The notes under the pieces: generated by a model
Database searches by the model: none
Seen by the model: the letters and a program-made list of their open reading frames with translations, nothing else
Told to the model about the DNA's origin: nothing
Program-made: the position numbers and the translations under genes
Origin: Adiantum capillus-veneris
Lineage: Eukaryota > Streptophyta > Polypodiopsida > Polypodiales > Pteridaceae
Length of the DNA stretch: 64,000 bases
Assembly (NCBI GenBank): GCA_014529385.2
Contig: CM043957.1
Coordinates: 82,739,881 to 82,803,880, forward strand
Direction: 5' to 3'
Part shown: one piece after another, positions 47,667 through 58,927 of the stretch
Position numbering within the stretch: the stretch's first letter is position 1
Layout of the letters: each line of letters starts with the position of its first letter

Positions 47667-50204
47667 ATGCTTGAGAACCTCACTCTGAATCTAGTACAAG
47701 GCCTACCTCAACAACGACAACCAAGAGAAGGGAATCGCAATCAACGAAGACAAGCTCAAGAGTTGCGATGTTGGAATTGCAATGAAATGGGCCATGGCAT
47801 GTACAATTGTCCACATCCAAGGAGACTTCCGGGAGACATATATCCCCCCAGAACGCCTCCTCTCATTGTGCAGCAAGAACAAGCTCAAGGCCCACAAATC
47901 CTTCGTCGACCACCACCACCAGCAAATATACCTTCCGTCCCACATGAGGAGGAAGAAGGAGGAGTCAACATCATCAAGCTAGAAGAGGTAATAGATGAGC
48001 ATACTCTAAACTTTGATGTTATGCCGGCAGAAAAACGCACAAGAGCACATGATAAGAATGAAGACATGAGAAGTGAAGGAACAAATTCAGCCAGAAGGGA
48101 CAAGAAGAAGAAGTCAAAGATGGAAGAAGCTGAAAGTAGCAGGAAGAAAAGATCAAGGCGAAGGGAAATTGGTATCAACGACTTCCCATTGGGAAAGGAG
48201 CTAGAGCCCTACAACATCCTGGAGGATTTACAAACCCAAAAGCCAAACATTTCATGGCCTCAACTTCTACACCTATCAGCCAAAGTAAGAAGGCAATGGC
48301 CAAAGTTGGTAAGTACAAGAATTCCAAAAAAGAAAGAAAATCTTTCCATTAAGGTTGTGGCCTCAAAGCTACAAAAAGATGTGGAACCCATTGTGGATGC
48401 TTACATAAGGGGTAAAAAGGTGTCTAATGTATATGTTGATGGTGGAGCTCAAATGTGTGTGATCACGGAAAAATCAATGAACGGGTTAGGGCTTGAAATT
48501 ACAAAGTCCTCTAATTGTCAAGCTAGGCTAGCCAACAACTCAAGTGTGAAGTGTTTGGGGATCATTGAAAATGTAAAAGTCTCTCTATGTAACATAGATG
48601 CACGAGTGGATATGTATGTCATGCCAACTAAGGGGGAGGGCTATCCCATCATCCTAGGGAGGCCTTGTCTCATTGCTGTGAATGCAGATAAAAAATGGGG
48701 AAGTGGTCGTTTGATTCTTAAGAAGGGTCAACCGGTGGTGTATGATTGGCGAGAAGGAAAGCAACTAGATATCAACTATGAAACCACAGCAGATGAAGAG
48801 AGCGAGGAGGAGAGTCCTTACTCAAGTGATGAGGAAGCATCAACTAGTGCATCAACCAGTGAAGAGGAGTCTTCTTTGGAGGTAATGGGAATTGTATTCA
48901 ACGCCAACACTCAAGATGTTCCAGTAGAAGAAAAGCCAACAGACAATCACACACGAGGGGATGAAAGATGCCACCATCTTGAAGAAGGATTTGAGAAGAT
49001 GCTTGCAAAAGATCTTACTTGTGAGGAGAAGAGGTCCTACATCAATATGTTAAGGAGGTATCCCAATTTGTTTATCACTGACTACTCACAAATAAGAGGT
49101 GTAGATGTAATAGAGCATCGAATTGAATTGAAACCAGGGACCAAAACCGCGGCTCAAAAGTTAAGGCGACTAGGATCTGTGCAACAAAAGGCTCTCCTAC
49201 AAGAAGTGAGTCGACTCTTGAAGGCTGGCTTCATCTATCCAATATCCAACTCCGAATGGGTATCACCTATTGTAGTCACTCCCGAGAAGAATGGTAAGTG
49301 GAGGGTCTGCGTGGATTACAAACCCCTCAACGCTGCGACAAAGAGGGACCACTTCCCTCTCCCTTTCCAAGATGAAATTTTGAATGAAGTAGCAAGTCAC
49401 GAATGCTACACTGTGTGTGATGGGTATTCAGGATATTTTCAAATTAGAATAGCAGAAGAGGACCAACCAAAAACCACCTTCATCACACCTTGGGGATGTT
49501 TTGCATTCAGAGTAATGCCTTTTGGGCTCACCAATGCTCCTAGCACCTTCATGAGATTCACAATATTTGTATTTCAGCCATTCTTTGGAAAATCCATAAG
49601 AGTCTTTATGGATGATTTCTGTATTTATAGTTGTAGATTACTTCATTGCCAAAAGGTTGAAGAGGAGCTTAAGAGGCTCCATCAATTTGGGGGACAACTC
49701 AACCCAGAGAAGTGTCATATCGGTGAATCTCAGGTGGTTTTGCTAGGCCATGTGGTTTCTTCACAAGGAATTCAAGTGGATCCCTCTAAAGTAGAGGCCC
49801 TTTTGTCATTATCTCCACCAACAACAACTAAGGAGCTAATGACCTTCAACCACAAAGTGAGGTACATGTCTCGCTTCATCCATCTCCTAGCAGAAGTCAT
49901 CGCCCCTTTGCATAGGTTGGCAAGCCAATCTACATTTGAATGGGGGAGGGAACATGCAAAATGTTTTGAGGAAGTGAAGGGAATTCTTAGCTCTCTCCCA
50001 ATCCTAATGCCACCAGATCCAAAGGAGACCTACTATGTCACTCCAAGTGTAGGTTTCGAAGCAATTGGTGTTGTTTTGATGCAAAAAGATCCTAAAAAAT
50101 CATACATGAGGCCGATCTATTTTGCAAGCAAGGTGATGACTCCGGCCGAGAAGGGATACACTGAAATGGAGAAAGTGGTCTTTGCAATCTTGTTTGCGGT
50201 GTGA
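47667..50204 (+). pseudogene. gag-pol: Gag C terminus, protease, RT and start of RNase H of the outer Tat-like element
   Basis: An open frame of 845 codons. The zinc knuckle CWNCNEMGHGMYNC is at residues 35-48, then a Lys/Arg-rich linker (about 120-170), protease motif VYVDGGAQMCVIT near residue 257, an acidic/Ser stretch near 375-405, RT from about 500 (VCVDYKPLNAATKR, VCDGYSGYFQIRI, MPFGLTNAPSTF) with an intact FMDDFCIYS near 646, and the start of the first RNase H (YYVTPSVGFEAIG). That RNase H lacks the usual first catalytic Asp, as in the inner element. The last codons run into the LTR of the inserted element at 50200. The ATG at 47667 is probably not a natural start. Confidence 0.9.
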
Positions 50205-51340
50205 GCGGGATGAAAACACACACAGCGCCTCTATAATGACCCGACACACACTCTTGGAAAGATACACACACACACTATGGGGCACCACTCAGCTTAGACA
50301 ACACACCTGGCCGAGACAGGGAACACACCTCTGGAGTGAGAGGAGAGAAACTATCCACTTGTCCACTCCACACAGACACACACACACACACACACCCAAA
50401 AAACTCAGCTCAAAAGAGGAGAATTTTTGATGTTTGAATACAAATGATCTTGGGCCAACACCAATGGGGCAAGCAGCTCACACAATATGGGTAAAAGATA
50501 CCAGATACAATCACAAATTGGAGAAGAAGCTTCACTCACCGGAGAAGATTACACAGAAAAACAGCAGAAAAAGAGTGAGTAATTTGGCAAAATGGACAGC
50601 GCCATCGCGTCCGGAATGGCCCAAAACCCCAGTCTACAATGTCAAAGTGCTCAAATCCGACATCGGATGAGCAGTTTACGGCCAAAACAGGCTCCAAAAA
50701 CCCAAAAAAACACACCTGCGGCTGTTCCTCCTCTCTTCTCCACATTTTTTCTGGTCTTCTCTCCGTTTTTTCAGTTCCCACACTTAGCTTTATTAGTTGG
50801 GCACCCTTGGCCTTTTAGATGACCTCAAACGGACCCCGAACAGGCCAAAAACTGACCTCGCAGTGCATAGTTGTCACCTTTTTGCATCATTCGCACACCT
50901 GGCACTCAGCTTTTTTCCAATAATGCATCTCGCCACCACGTGAAGTGGCCCCAAAAAGTGGTCCTAATGATGACCTTTCTGCATAACTCTCACAAGAAAA
51001 CACCCACGTTGTGTCCGTCCTCATCCGCGTACAAATATTGACCTCATTCGCCCTCCTGACGCCACTAGATGCCATCTGACGCACCTGCTGACCTCACGTC
51101 GTCGGCCCTCGGATAGCTTCCTCGAGAAGTTTTACGCGCTACCAACTCCTCCTTATTGTAGAAAAACACAATGGTACTAGTAACGATGAAAATCGATGCA
51201 CTATGTACATGGTGTCCTACCTGTACACATGTGGGCCCCACGTAACCACCTGGCTCTGGAAAATGGGCAATACTTTATTTGATGCACCATGCATAGGTAT
51301 GTACATATGCGCAATCCCTTGCTCCAAAAAACTCCTGACA
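50200..51340 (-). repeat. 3' LTR of the young Tat-like element
   Basis: 1141 bp, same length as the 5' LTR; contains a CA tract at about 50378-50394. Confidence 0.95.
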
Positions 51341-51362
51341 TAATTTGCCCATCCCCTAGCCT
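51341..51362 (-). other. Polypurine tract of the young Tat-like element
   Basis: The minus strand reads AGGGGATGGGCAAATTA just before the LTR start. Only 28 bases separate the polyprotein stop from the LTR. Confidence 0.6.
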
Positions 51363-51368
51363 GCTAGA

Positions 51369-54300
51369 TCATTCATGATCAGCAGCAGCAAAGAGAGATA
51401 TGAGACTCGCCGCATCACATGTCTCCTCATCCTTCACCAACATTGCTTGCTCCACAAACAGTTCATCTTGCTCCACCATCATCAATCTAGCATGATACAG
51501 TTTAATACGCAATCCATTTACCCTTGACTTATGTAGAACACCATCCAGGTTAGCCAGCTGATATGTGCCATTTGGAAAACACTCTACTACCTTGAAAGGG
51601 CCTTCCCACTTAATTTGAAACTTCTTTTGGAAGGTGTTGTCCAGCTTACTGTTGTAGCGCAAAACCAAGTCATGTTTCTTGATACCCTTACTTTTGACCT
51701 TTTCATTTATCTTTGTCAAAGCCTTATCCTGCATCTGTCCATAATGCTCCAATGCGCTCATCCTATCCAACTGGACCTCTTGTAACTGCAAGAGCCTCTC
51801 TTTGAATGCATCACTAGGCGGCCCAAGCAACTTCTCTAACATCTTGACCGCAGGCAACTCTACCTCCACAGGCAATAGTGCTTCCTTTCCATACACCAAA
51901 TGAAATGGAGTAAACCCTGTACCTGTCTTCACCGAAGTACGGTAAGCCCATAATGCACTAGGCAATTCTAAATCCCAATTCTTTCCTTGGTGCTCTGTCA
52001 CTTTTGAAAGAATCTGTACCAACTCACCATTGAATCTTTCATTCAAGCCATTACACTGCGGGTAATAAGGAGTGGTATGCTGGTGCCTAATCTTCATCTT
52101 TGCACATAAAAAATCTAGCAGTTTAGCTCTAAAGCCAGGCCCCTTATCTGAAAGTAACTCCAGTGGCACCCCAAACTTGCAACATATTTCATCATACACA
52201 AATTTTGCCACATCCTTTGCAGTGATCTGTTTTACTGCTATAGCCTCTGCCCATCTAGAGAGATAGTCCACTGCCGTCAAAATATAGCTTTTGCCCCTGC
52301 TTGTGATAGGTAACGGGCCTATTGCATCAATTCCCCACTTTTCAAACACATCAAACGCCATAATGGTTTTTCGTAGCTCTGGCTTCAACACTCTCTTCCC
52401 AAATGCTTGACACCTATTGCAAGACCTACACCAATGGTGAACATCCTTGTGCAAACTAGGCCATACATACCCCTCTTGCAAAATCTTATGCAAGGTGATC
52501 TTTAGAGCAAAATGGCCACCACATGCGCCTTCGTGATTCTCTTCCAACACTCTGTAAAGCTCCTCCCGCCAAGGTACACGTCTCAACACGAGATCAGCCC
52601 CTTTCATGTATAAGACATCACCAATCAATTTGTACCTGTATGCTCTACGCACAAAGCCATACTTCTTAGACTTCTGAATCTCCTTTGGAATGATTCCTGT
52701 TAGCAAAAACTCCTCTTCTTGAGCCAAAGTTTCCCGGCCATGATAAAGAGGTAAAGTGGTCCTCAACACGAATAGCTCCCCAATCATGCCTTGAGCTGCT
52801 TCATGTGCCTCTCTATTTAGAGAACGTTCAATGTGTCTGATGCTCCATGCTTCGAACTTTTTTAACAGGCATTTAATTCTGAAGCACATTTCCTTCAATG
52901 AGGTGTTCTTGCTCTTCCACACACCCAGCACTTGCTTCACCACTAACAAGGCATCACCTTTTATGCTCAACCTTCGAACCCCATGCTTCAAACAAATGTG
53001 TAATCCGGCTTCCAATGTAGCATATTCAGCCTCATTGTTACTATGCGCATCCAATTTGAACCCTCTCTTGCATACTAGCTTCCCCTCTGGATCATAAAGT
53101 GCTATACCCCCTGAAGCTGCATCATGGCTCTTTCTGTATGAACCATCAAAGAACAACACATGTGCATTGCTGATCTGTGGCACTTCTTCAACTACCTTTC
53201 TCACCACCTCTTCCTTAACAATAAGGGGATTCTCCTTGTAGGTCAACATATCAGCTAGGGTAGCCCTTGTACTATCTTCCACTAGAAAAGAGAACTCAAA
53301 CTCTTGCAGCTCAATTACCCATTTCTTCACCACATTTGACATGTTAGTACCATTAATTAACTGTGGCAAAAAGGCATAACTCGTCAAGAAAACAAAAGGC
53401 CGTGGTAGCAAGTAATGACGAAATCGTCGACAAGCAAATATTACACTGGCCATCACTAGCTCTACTTCCGATAACTTTCTCTCCGCTACCAACTTCACTC
53501 GGCTTGCACAATACACTGGCCTCATATAATGGCTGCCCTTCCCCTTTTGCAATAGCATGGCTCCAATGGCATCATCCCCTACTGATGGATTTACATAAAA
53601 AACTTTCTCCCAATCAGGAGCCTGCATGGCTGACAACCCCCCTAACACCTCTTTCACCTCTTGAAACACTTCTTCACACTTGTCATCCCATTGCAATGGA
53701 TCATGCTTTGCCACTTGTTGTAATGGATAAAGAAGCTGCGAAGACAATGGAATAAACCGTGCCATGTACTTCACTTTGTGTATAAAGGTTGCCAATTGCT
53801 TCGTACTCATAGGTGATGGAAGAAGAATAATAGACTTCACCTTATCTGGATCAGCCTCAATGCCATTTTCTGACACCATATGGCCCAATAACTTCACCCT
53901 TGGCTGTGCTAGATGACATTTCTTTGGATTTAGTTGTCCTCCACATTCATCATATCGAGCCAATACCATCTGCAACTTCTCATGATGCTCAGCCCTACTG
54001 CTATAGACACAGAAGTCGTCCATAAAAGCCTTAACACAACTACCAATGAATGGTTCCAGCACCCAATTTGCTCTTTCTTGATAGAAAGATGGTCCATTTG
54101 ACAACCCAAACGGCAACACTGTGTAGCAATAGCAGCCCCATGGCGTAATAAAAGTTGTCTTTGTGCGGTCTTTAAGAGCAATCTTCAATTGAAAATAGCC
54201 TGAAAAACCATCACACACACTGTACCTCTCATAACCTGCCACTGAATCCAAGATCTGATCGATGAATGGAAGAGGATATGGGTTCTTCTTAGTGGCTGCG

Positions 54301-56720
54301 TTTAAGGGCTTAAAATCTACACAAATCCTCCACTTCCCATCCTTCTTTGGACTGACTACTACTGGACTCACCCATTCTGTGGTCTCCACAGGGACTATGA
54401 ACCCTGCCTTCAATAACTTGTCCACCTCTTCCCGCAAGGCTTCCATTTGCTCTTGACCCATCCTTCTTAGCCTTTGCCGCACTGGCTTAGAACCTTCTTT
54501 CAGCTCTATATGCATCTCTTCGCCCTTGAACCCTCTGATCTCTTCATATGAAGTAATGAACAAATCAGGAAAACTAGCTAGCATATGCAAAAATATATCC
54601 TTCTCCATAGCTGAGAGGTCTCCACTAATCATTTGCGTCATTAATTCCTGCTTTTTTGACAACTCAACCTTGGTTTGGATCAGCCCTTCAATCACTTCAT
54701 AAGGTCCTTCACTTTCATCTTCAACTTCATTCGCAAATGCGACTAAACCACACTCCTGGATTTCTTTATCCATCAAAAGAAATGCAACATCAGCATCCTC
54801 ATCACTGCTGGTAGTGCTATCACTGTCCTCATCTGTCACCGTGGAAGAGTCTTCATCACTAGACTCATCCTCATCTTCATAAAGCTCCTCTAATCGTTTC
54901 CTTGTGTCCATATTATAAAGCTTCTTGGTACCTGTCTTTCCATAGAGGCTAATTGTACCATGTCGCCAATCTTGAACAGCTCCCACTGCACGTAACCATG
55001 GTCTGCCCAGTATAATAGGATATGCTCCCAACCCTGCTGGCATCACATGAAAATCAACCACTGCCTTTGCATCATATGCCTCCACTTCTAAGCTCTTTAC
55101 AACACCCAAGCATTTTACTTTTTGATGGTTTGCCAATCTGATCCGAAAACCTGACACCCCAGCCACTGTGAGACCCATCTTCTCAACGCATGAGTGTGTT
55201 ATGACGCATATTTGGGCTCCGCCATCCACATAACCTTGTCCCAAATTTTTCCTTTTATGCCACACATCTACTATTGGACAAATGTCTGGTAGCTCGTCCA
55301 TTGCCAACACCTTCACTGAACCTCTCTCTGGCTCTTTCTCCATTGGGTTAACCATCCTCTTCCACTGTCGCTTTAGCTTAGGCACCATCTCTATAAGCTG
55401 CCCAAAAGTAACATCTGCCTTCCTGCTCGTCAGATCCTCCTTCAAGTCATAGCTTAATTGCCCATCCCCTAGTGGAAAATCTGAAACATGAAACTTTCGA
55501 CGAGCTCTCCTTTTCCTCTTGGCCTTGACATCCTCGCCTTCATGGCTCTTTCCTTTCTTCTTACTAGGACCTGGGGCACTTCTTCCTTCCTTATCCTCTG
55601 TGGTCCTCTTCCCAATAGGCATCACTAATGTATCCTCTAGCTTTGATGCCTTCTCCAAGGTGACTACACTTAGCACTTTTGTCTTTCCCTTTTCCTCCTG
55701 GGTCAGACCACTGGTTCCTTCGTCTCCCTTAATTTCGATGCCATAATCATTTGATCTAGTTAGCACCTGTCTTGGCAATGGATACATGTCTCCCCCCATC
55801 CTTGGTGGCTTATCACATTGCGGGCTGATGTGACCCAACTCTCCACAATTATAACATGTGGGCGTCTGCCTCCAAAACCTACCATTGCTTTGTCCAACAC
55901 CATTCCTAGACCTTTCTTCACCTCCTAGCTGATTTGCAAACCTCCCTCGACCTCGATTATTTCCCACTTGACCTAGCATGTTTAGGCTGAGATTCTTCAT
56001 CAAATCTACCATTTGCCTCATGTCTTGCCTTAGCCCATCATCTTGCACTGCTGTAGTGACCACTGCTGGCATAACCTGAGTAGTAACAGGAACCACTGGT
56101 TCATGATGAACCCCTGACATACGACCTTGTAAAGAGTCCATAGGCTGAAATTCAGACCTCATGGGCAAAGACTCCACCCCTAACTGGCTCATTTTTCTCA
56201 GCTTCCACTCTTTGTTCCTTGCTACCTCTAGTGCATCCTCATATGTCCTAGGCTTCTTTAGCTCCACTCTCCAACGTATATTCTCCCAAAGACCAGCTAA
56301 GAACCTGTCCTTCTTCATCATGTCAGGTGGGGGTACCTGTGGTGCTAAAGCCTTGCACATTCGCTCCCATGCCAATGAAAACTTACGTATGTACGCATCT
56401 ACTGGCTCACCTTCCTTCTGCACCAAAGCCTGTACTTCTTGCCACACTTTGTCAAGGTCTTCTATCTTCACAAACTCCACTTCCAATCCATGCCTTAGAT
56501 TGTCCCAACTCAATCTTATAGGTGGATCAGCCATACGCAACTCCTCTTCAAATGCTTTGGACCAAGCTCGTGCATCACTCTTCAAACAAATTTTGAGAAG
56601 GCGTAACATTTGCGTAGGGTCATGAATCTGGTTGCTAATGCAGGCAACCTCCATCTTTTCCAAAAATTCTTCCACATCTTCATCACTTCTTCCATGAAAC
56701 TCGGGATAAGAGAAAGCCAT
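51369..56720 (-). CDS. gag-pol: Gag-Pol polyprotein of the young Tat-like Ty3 element (dual RNase H), intact
   Basis: One open frame. The first ATG is at 56777, but the likely start is the ATG at 56720 (MAFSYPEFHGRSDEDVEEF), where capsid homology begins. Numbering from 56777: capsid about 20-260; zinc knuckle CYNCGELGHISPQC 308-321; protease YVDGGAQICVIT near 518; acidic Ser/Asp stretch 632-664; RT about 785-970 with FMDD at 918-921; first RNase H about 1060-1180, which has lost its first Asp (YVNPSVGDDA); second RNase H about 1205-1330 with DGSY at 1211, NNEAEY at about 1247 and KGDALLV at 1274; integrase zinc region 1415-1456 and core Asp 1484, Asp 1544, Glu 1580 (D-35-E). The tail has no chromodomain. 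Gag and Pol in one frame without a stop is normal for some Ty3 elements. Confidence 0.93.
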   Translation of the reverse strand: MAFSYPEFHGRSDEDVEEFLEKMEVACISNQIHDPTQMLRLLKICLKSDARAWSKAFEEELRMADPPIRLSWDNLRHGLEVEFVKIEDLDKVWQEVQALVQKEGEPVDAYIRKFSLAWERMCKALAPQVPPPDMMKKDRFLAGLWENIRWRVELKKPRTYEDALEVARNKEWKLRKMSQLGVESLPMRSEFQPMDSLQGRMSGVHHEPVVPVTTQVMPAVVTTAVQDDGLRQDMRQMVDLMKNLSLNMLGQVGNNRGRGRFANQLGGEERSRNGVGQSNGRFWRQTPTCYNCGELGHISPQCDKPPRMGGDMYPLPRQVLTRSNDYGIEIKGDEGTSGLTQEEKGKTKVLSVVTLEKASKLEDTLVMPIGKRTTEDKEGRSAPGPSKKKGKSHEGEDVKAKRKRRARRKFHVSDFPLGDGQLSYDLKEDLTSRKADVTFGQLIEMVPKLKRQWKRMVNPMEKEPERGSVKVLAMDELPDICPIVDVWHKRKNLGQGYVDGGAQICVITHSCVEKMGLTVAGVSGFRIRLANHQKVKCLGVVKSLEVEAYDAKAVVDFHVMPAGLGAYPIILGRPWLRAVGAVQDWRHGTISLYGKTGTKKLYNMDTRKRLEELYEDEDESSDEDSSTVTDEDSDSTTSSDEDADVAFLLMDKEIQECGLVAFANEVEDESEGPYEVIEGLIQTKVELSKKQELMTQMISGDLSAMEKDIFLHMLASFPDLFITSYEEIRGFKGEEMHIELKEGSKPVRQRLRRMGQEQMEALREEVDKLLKAGFIVPVETTEWVSPVVVSPKKDGKWRICVDFKPLNAATKKNPYPLPFIDQILDSVAGYERYSVCDGFSGYFQLKIALKDRTKTTFITPWGCYCYTVLPFGLSNGPSFYQERANWVLEPFIGSCVKAFMDDFCVYSSRAEHHEKLQMVLARYDECGGQLNPKKCHLAQPRVKLLGHMVSENGIEADPDKVKSIILLPSPMSTKQLATFIHKVKYMARFIPLSSQLLYPLQQVAKHDPLQWDDKCEEVFQEVKEVLGGLSAMQAPDWEKVFYVNPSVGDDAIGAMLLQKGKGSHYMRPVYCASRVKLVAERKLSEVELVMASVIFACRRFRHYLLPRPFVFLTSYAFLPQLINGTNMSNVVKKWVIELQEFEFSFLVEDSTRATLADMLTYKENPLIVKEEVVRKVVEEVPQISNAHVLFFDGSYRKSHDAASGGIALYDPEGKLVCKRGFKLDAHSNNEAEYATLEAGLHICLKHGVRRLSIKGDALLVVKQVLGVWKSKNTSLKEMCFRIKCLLKKFEAWSIRHIERSLNREAHEAAQGMIGELFVLRTTLPLYHGRETLAQEEEFLLTGIIPKEIQKSKKYGFVRRAYRYKLIGDVLYMKGADLVLRRVPWREELYRVLEENHEGACGGHFALKITLHKILQEGYVWPSLHKDVHHWCRSCNRCQAFGKRVLKPELRKTIMAFDVFEKWGIDAIGPLPITSRGKSYILTAVDYLSRWAEAIAVKQITAKDVAKFVYDEICCKFGVPLELLSDKGPGFRAKLLDFLCAKMKIRHQHTTPYYPQCNGLNERFNGELVQILSKVTEHQGKNWDLELPSALWAYRTSVKTGTGFTPFHLVYGKEALLPVEVELPAVKMLEKLLGPPSDAFKERLLQLQEVQLDRMSALEHYGQMQDKALTKINEKVKSKGIKKHDLVLRYNSKLDNTFQKKFQIKWEGPFKVVECFPNGTYQLANLDGVLHKSRVNGLRIKLYHARLMMVEQDELFVEQAMLVKDEETCDAASLISLFAAADHE

Positions 56721-56822
56721 GGCTACCCAAATTATGATGCTTTGAGAACCCCTTCGAACACACGTGCAAGAACCCAAAACTTTTTACTACCCAATCCCCA
56801 GAAACCTCAATGGAGCTCAGCT

Positions 56823-57041
56823 TTAGATGAGAACAAACACATGCACATCAAATGAGTTTTCATAGTTGATCATCGGAATTACAACAGGCAAAGGACATTC
56901 CAGGATCTCTCTCAATCTTCTTGGCCCAAACATAAAGACTATGCGCTGCTGGAAAAAGATCTTCCTGGACACATGAACATTAATCTGAATTCTTTGAGTT
57001 AAATGAAATGGAGTGAATTGAGGGCCATTTTGATCATCCAT
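56823..57041 (-). CDS. Leader microprotein ORF, subtype 1 (unknown function)
   Basis: 72 codons from the ATG at 57041 (MDDQNGPQFTPFHL), ending about 100 bases before the Gag start at 56720. An upstream in-frame ATG at 57065 is less likely, since the conserved part begins near PFH. Shared features with 63365 and 901: PFHL, RIQINVHVSRKIFFQQR, FMFGPRRLREIL, NYENSFDVHVFVL. No subtype 2 partner was found in this element. It sits in an otherwise intact young element, which makes it the best candidate for a functional member. Confidence 0.65.
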   Translation of the reverse strand: MDDQNGPQFTPFHLTQRIQINVHVSRKIFFQQRIVFMFGPRRLREILECPLPVVIPMINYENSFDVHVFVLI

Positions 57042-57763
57042 TAAAGCCAACCATGAAGCTCCCAAGAAGGCACACCTGACTCAACCTCTGATTTTGCCAA
57101 AATTCCAGCAGCATAACAGCATAAATGGCTCAAAATACCAAAAAACCAGCCATCATAACTTGGGAAAATTTCGACAGAGTTTCCCCAGAAGTAGAGCAGT
57201 AGGAACCCAAAATATAGACTGTCTATGTACGCAAAAACTGTCAACAATAGAACCCGAGCATCAAGTAGGACTCACTAGTACATAGCCTATGGCGAGGTCA
57301 CGAAAAGGGTGCTCCAGCTACCTGTATCACCGAAAGGATCTCCACATTTGAGAATCCCCCAGCTCAATAAAAACCTCACGCTATCGACCCTCACACGAAA
57401 GCTAATGCAAATCGCGTATATTCAAGTCTCAGAAATGACTATCTTCCAGACCAAGTCTCAGAAATGGTTGGGACTGCCAAATAAAACCATATATGGCTCC
57501 ACAAAGGCGTACAATGGCAGTTTCCACAAGTAACGTACAATCCAACAGACAATGCGCTCAAATAGGCGCCAAGTGATGCATTCCCACAACAACTGCAAGT
57601 GACATCACTGTACTCCAGCTACCTGTACCTGTGTGAATCACCTGTACCTGTCCCTGTCCCTGTTCCTGTAACCTGTAACCTGTAACCTGTAATCTGCAAC
57701 CTGCAACCTGTAATCCCGAAGCTCGAAGCTCGAAGCTCGAAGCAGAAGGTACTCGAAGAAGAT
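57042..57763 (-). other. Untranslated leader of the young Tat-like element
   Basis: Between PBS and microORF. It contains heptamer tandem repeats close to the PBS, a block at 57305-57396 matching the Copia leader at 4953-5049, and a stem-loop motif at 57159-57191 matching Copia 5357-5390. No convincing coding region. Confidence 0.75.
57622..57745 (-). repeat. Tandem heptamer and related short repeats next to the PBS
   Basis: On the plus strand: CCTGTACCTGT-type hexamers (57622-57669), CCTGTAA heptamers with variants (57665-57713) and four GCTCGAA heptamers (57715-57745). Confidence 0.9.
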
Positions 57764-57780
57764 CCTCCGTGGGGGCGCCA
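57764..57780 (-). other. PBS of the young Tat-like element
   Basis: The minus strand reads TGGCGCCCCCACGGAGG six bases after the LTR end. It resembles the PBS at 1411 and 63317. Confidence 0.7.
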
Positions 57781-57786
57781 AAAGAA

Positions 57787-58927
57787 TGTGAGCGGGATGA
57801 AAACACACACAGCGCCTCTATAACGACCCGACACACACTCTTGGAAAGATACACACACACACTATGGGGCACCACTCGGCTTAGACAACACACCTGGCCG
57901 AGACAGGGAACACACCTCTGGAGTGAGAGGAGAGAAACTATCCACTTGTCCACTCCACACAGACACACACACACACACACACCCAAAAAACTCAGCTCAA
58001 AAGAGGAGAATTTCTGATGTTTGAATACAAATGATCTTGGGCCAACACCAATGGGGCAAGCAGCTCACACAGTATGGGTAAAAGATACCAGATACAATCA
58101 CAAATTGGAGAAGAAGCTTCACTCACCGGAGAAGATTACACAGAAAAACAGCAGAAAAAGAGTGAGGAATTTGGCAAAATGGACAGCGCCATCGCGTCCG
58201 GAATGGCCCAAAACCCCAGTCTACAATGTCAAAGTGCTCAAATCCGACATCGGATGAGCAGTTTACGGCCAAAACAGGCTCCAAAAACCCAAAAAAACAC
58301 ACCTGCGGCTGTTCCTCCTCTCTTCTCCACGTTTTTTCTGGTCTTCTCTCCGTTTTTTCAGTTCCCACACTTAGCTTTATTAGTTGGGCACCCTTGGCCT
58401 TTTAGATGACCTCAAACGGACCCCGAACATGCCAAAAACTGACCTCGCAGTGCATAGTTGTCACCTTTTTGCATCATTCGCACACCTGGCACTCAGCTTT
58501 TTTCCAATAATGCATCTCGCCACCACGTGAAGTGGCCCCAAAAAGTGGTCCTAATGATGACCTTTCTGCATAACTCTCACAAGAAAACACCCACGTTGTG
58601 TCCGTCCTCATCCGCGTACAAATATTGACCTCATTCGCCCTCCTGACGCCACTAGATGCCATCTGACGCACCTGCTGACCTCACGTCGTCGGCCCTCGGA
58701 TAGCTTCCTCGAGAAGTTTTACGCGCTACCAACTCCTCCTTATTGTAGAAAAACACAATGGTACTAGTAACGATAAAAATCGATGCACTATGTACATGGT
58801 GTCCTACCTGTACACATGTGGGCCCCACGTAACCACCTGGCTCTGGAAAATGGGCAATACTTTATTTGATGCACCATGCATGGGTATGTACATATGCGCA
58901 ATCCCTTGCTCCAAAAAACTCCTGACA
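57787..58927 (-). repeat. 5' LTR of the young Tat-like element
   Basis: 1141 bp, partner of 50200-51340, about 99% identical by eye. Confidence 0.95.

Larger units (their letters stand above)
50200..58927 (-). mobile_element. Young, apparently intact Tat-like Ty3 element inserted into the outer element
   Basis: 8728 bp with LTRs of 1141 bp at both ends (50200-51340 and 57787-58927), starting TGT and ending ACA. About nine differences between the LTRs by eye (near 0.8%) indicate recent insertion. The flanks GCGG and GCGA suggest a 4-bp target duplication with one change. Inside, on the minus strand: PBS, a leader of about 1 kb with heptamer repeats, one subtype 1 leader microORF, an uninterrupted Gag-Pol ORF and a purine tract. 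All main catalytic motifs are present, so it may be autonomous. The truncated copy at 22023-26746 is the same family. Confidence 0.95.

Noticed and set aside
53363-53755. 130-codon plus-strand ORF, also present at 25099-25491
   Set aside because: It is the antisense of the RT/RNase H region; its conservation in both copies follows from the conserved sense protein.
57665-57745. Heptamer repeats resembling plant telomere repeats
   Set aside because: The units are CCTGTAA and GCTCGAA, not CCCTAAA, and they lie inside a retrotransposon leader.
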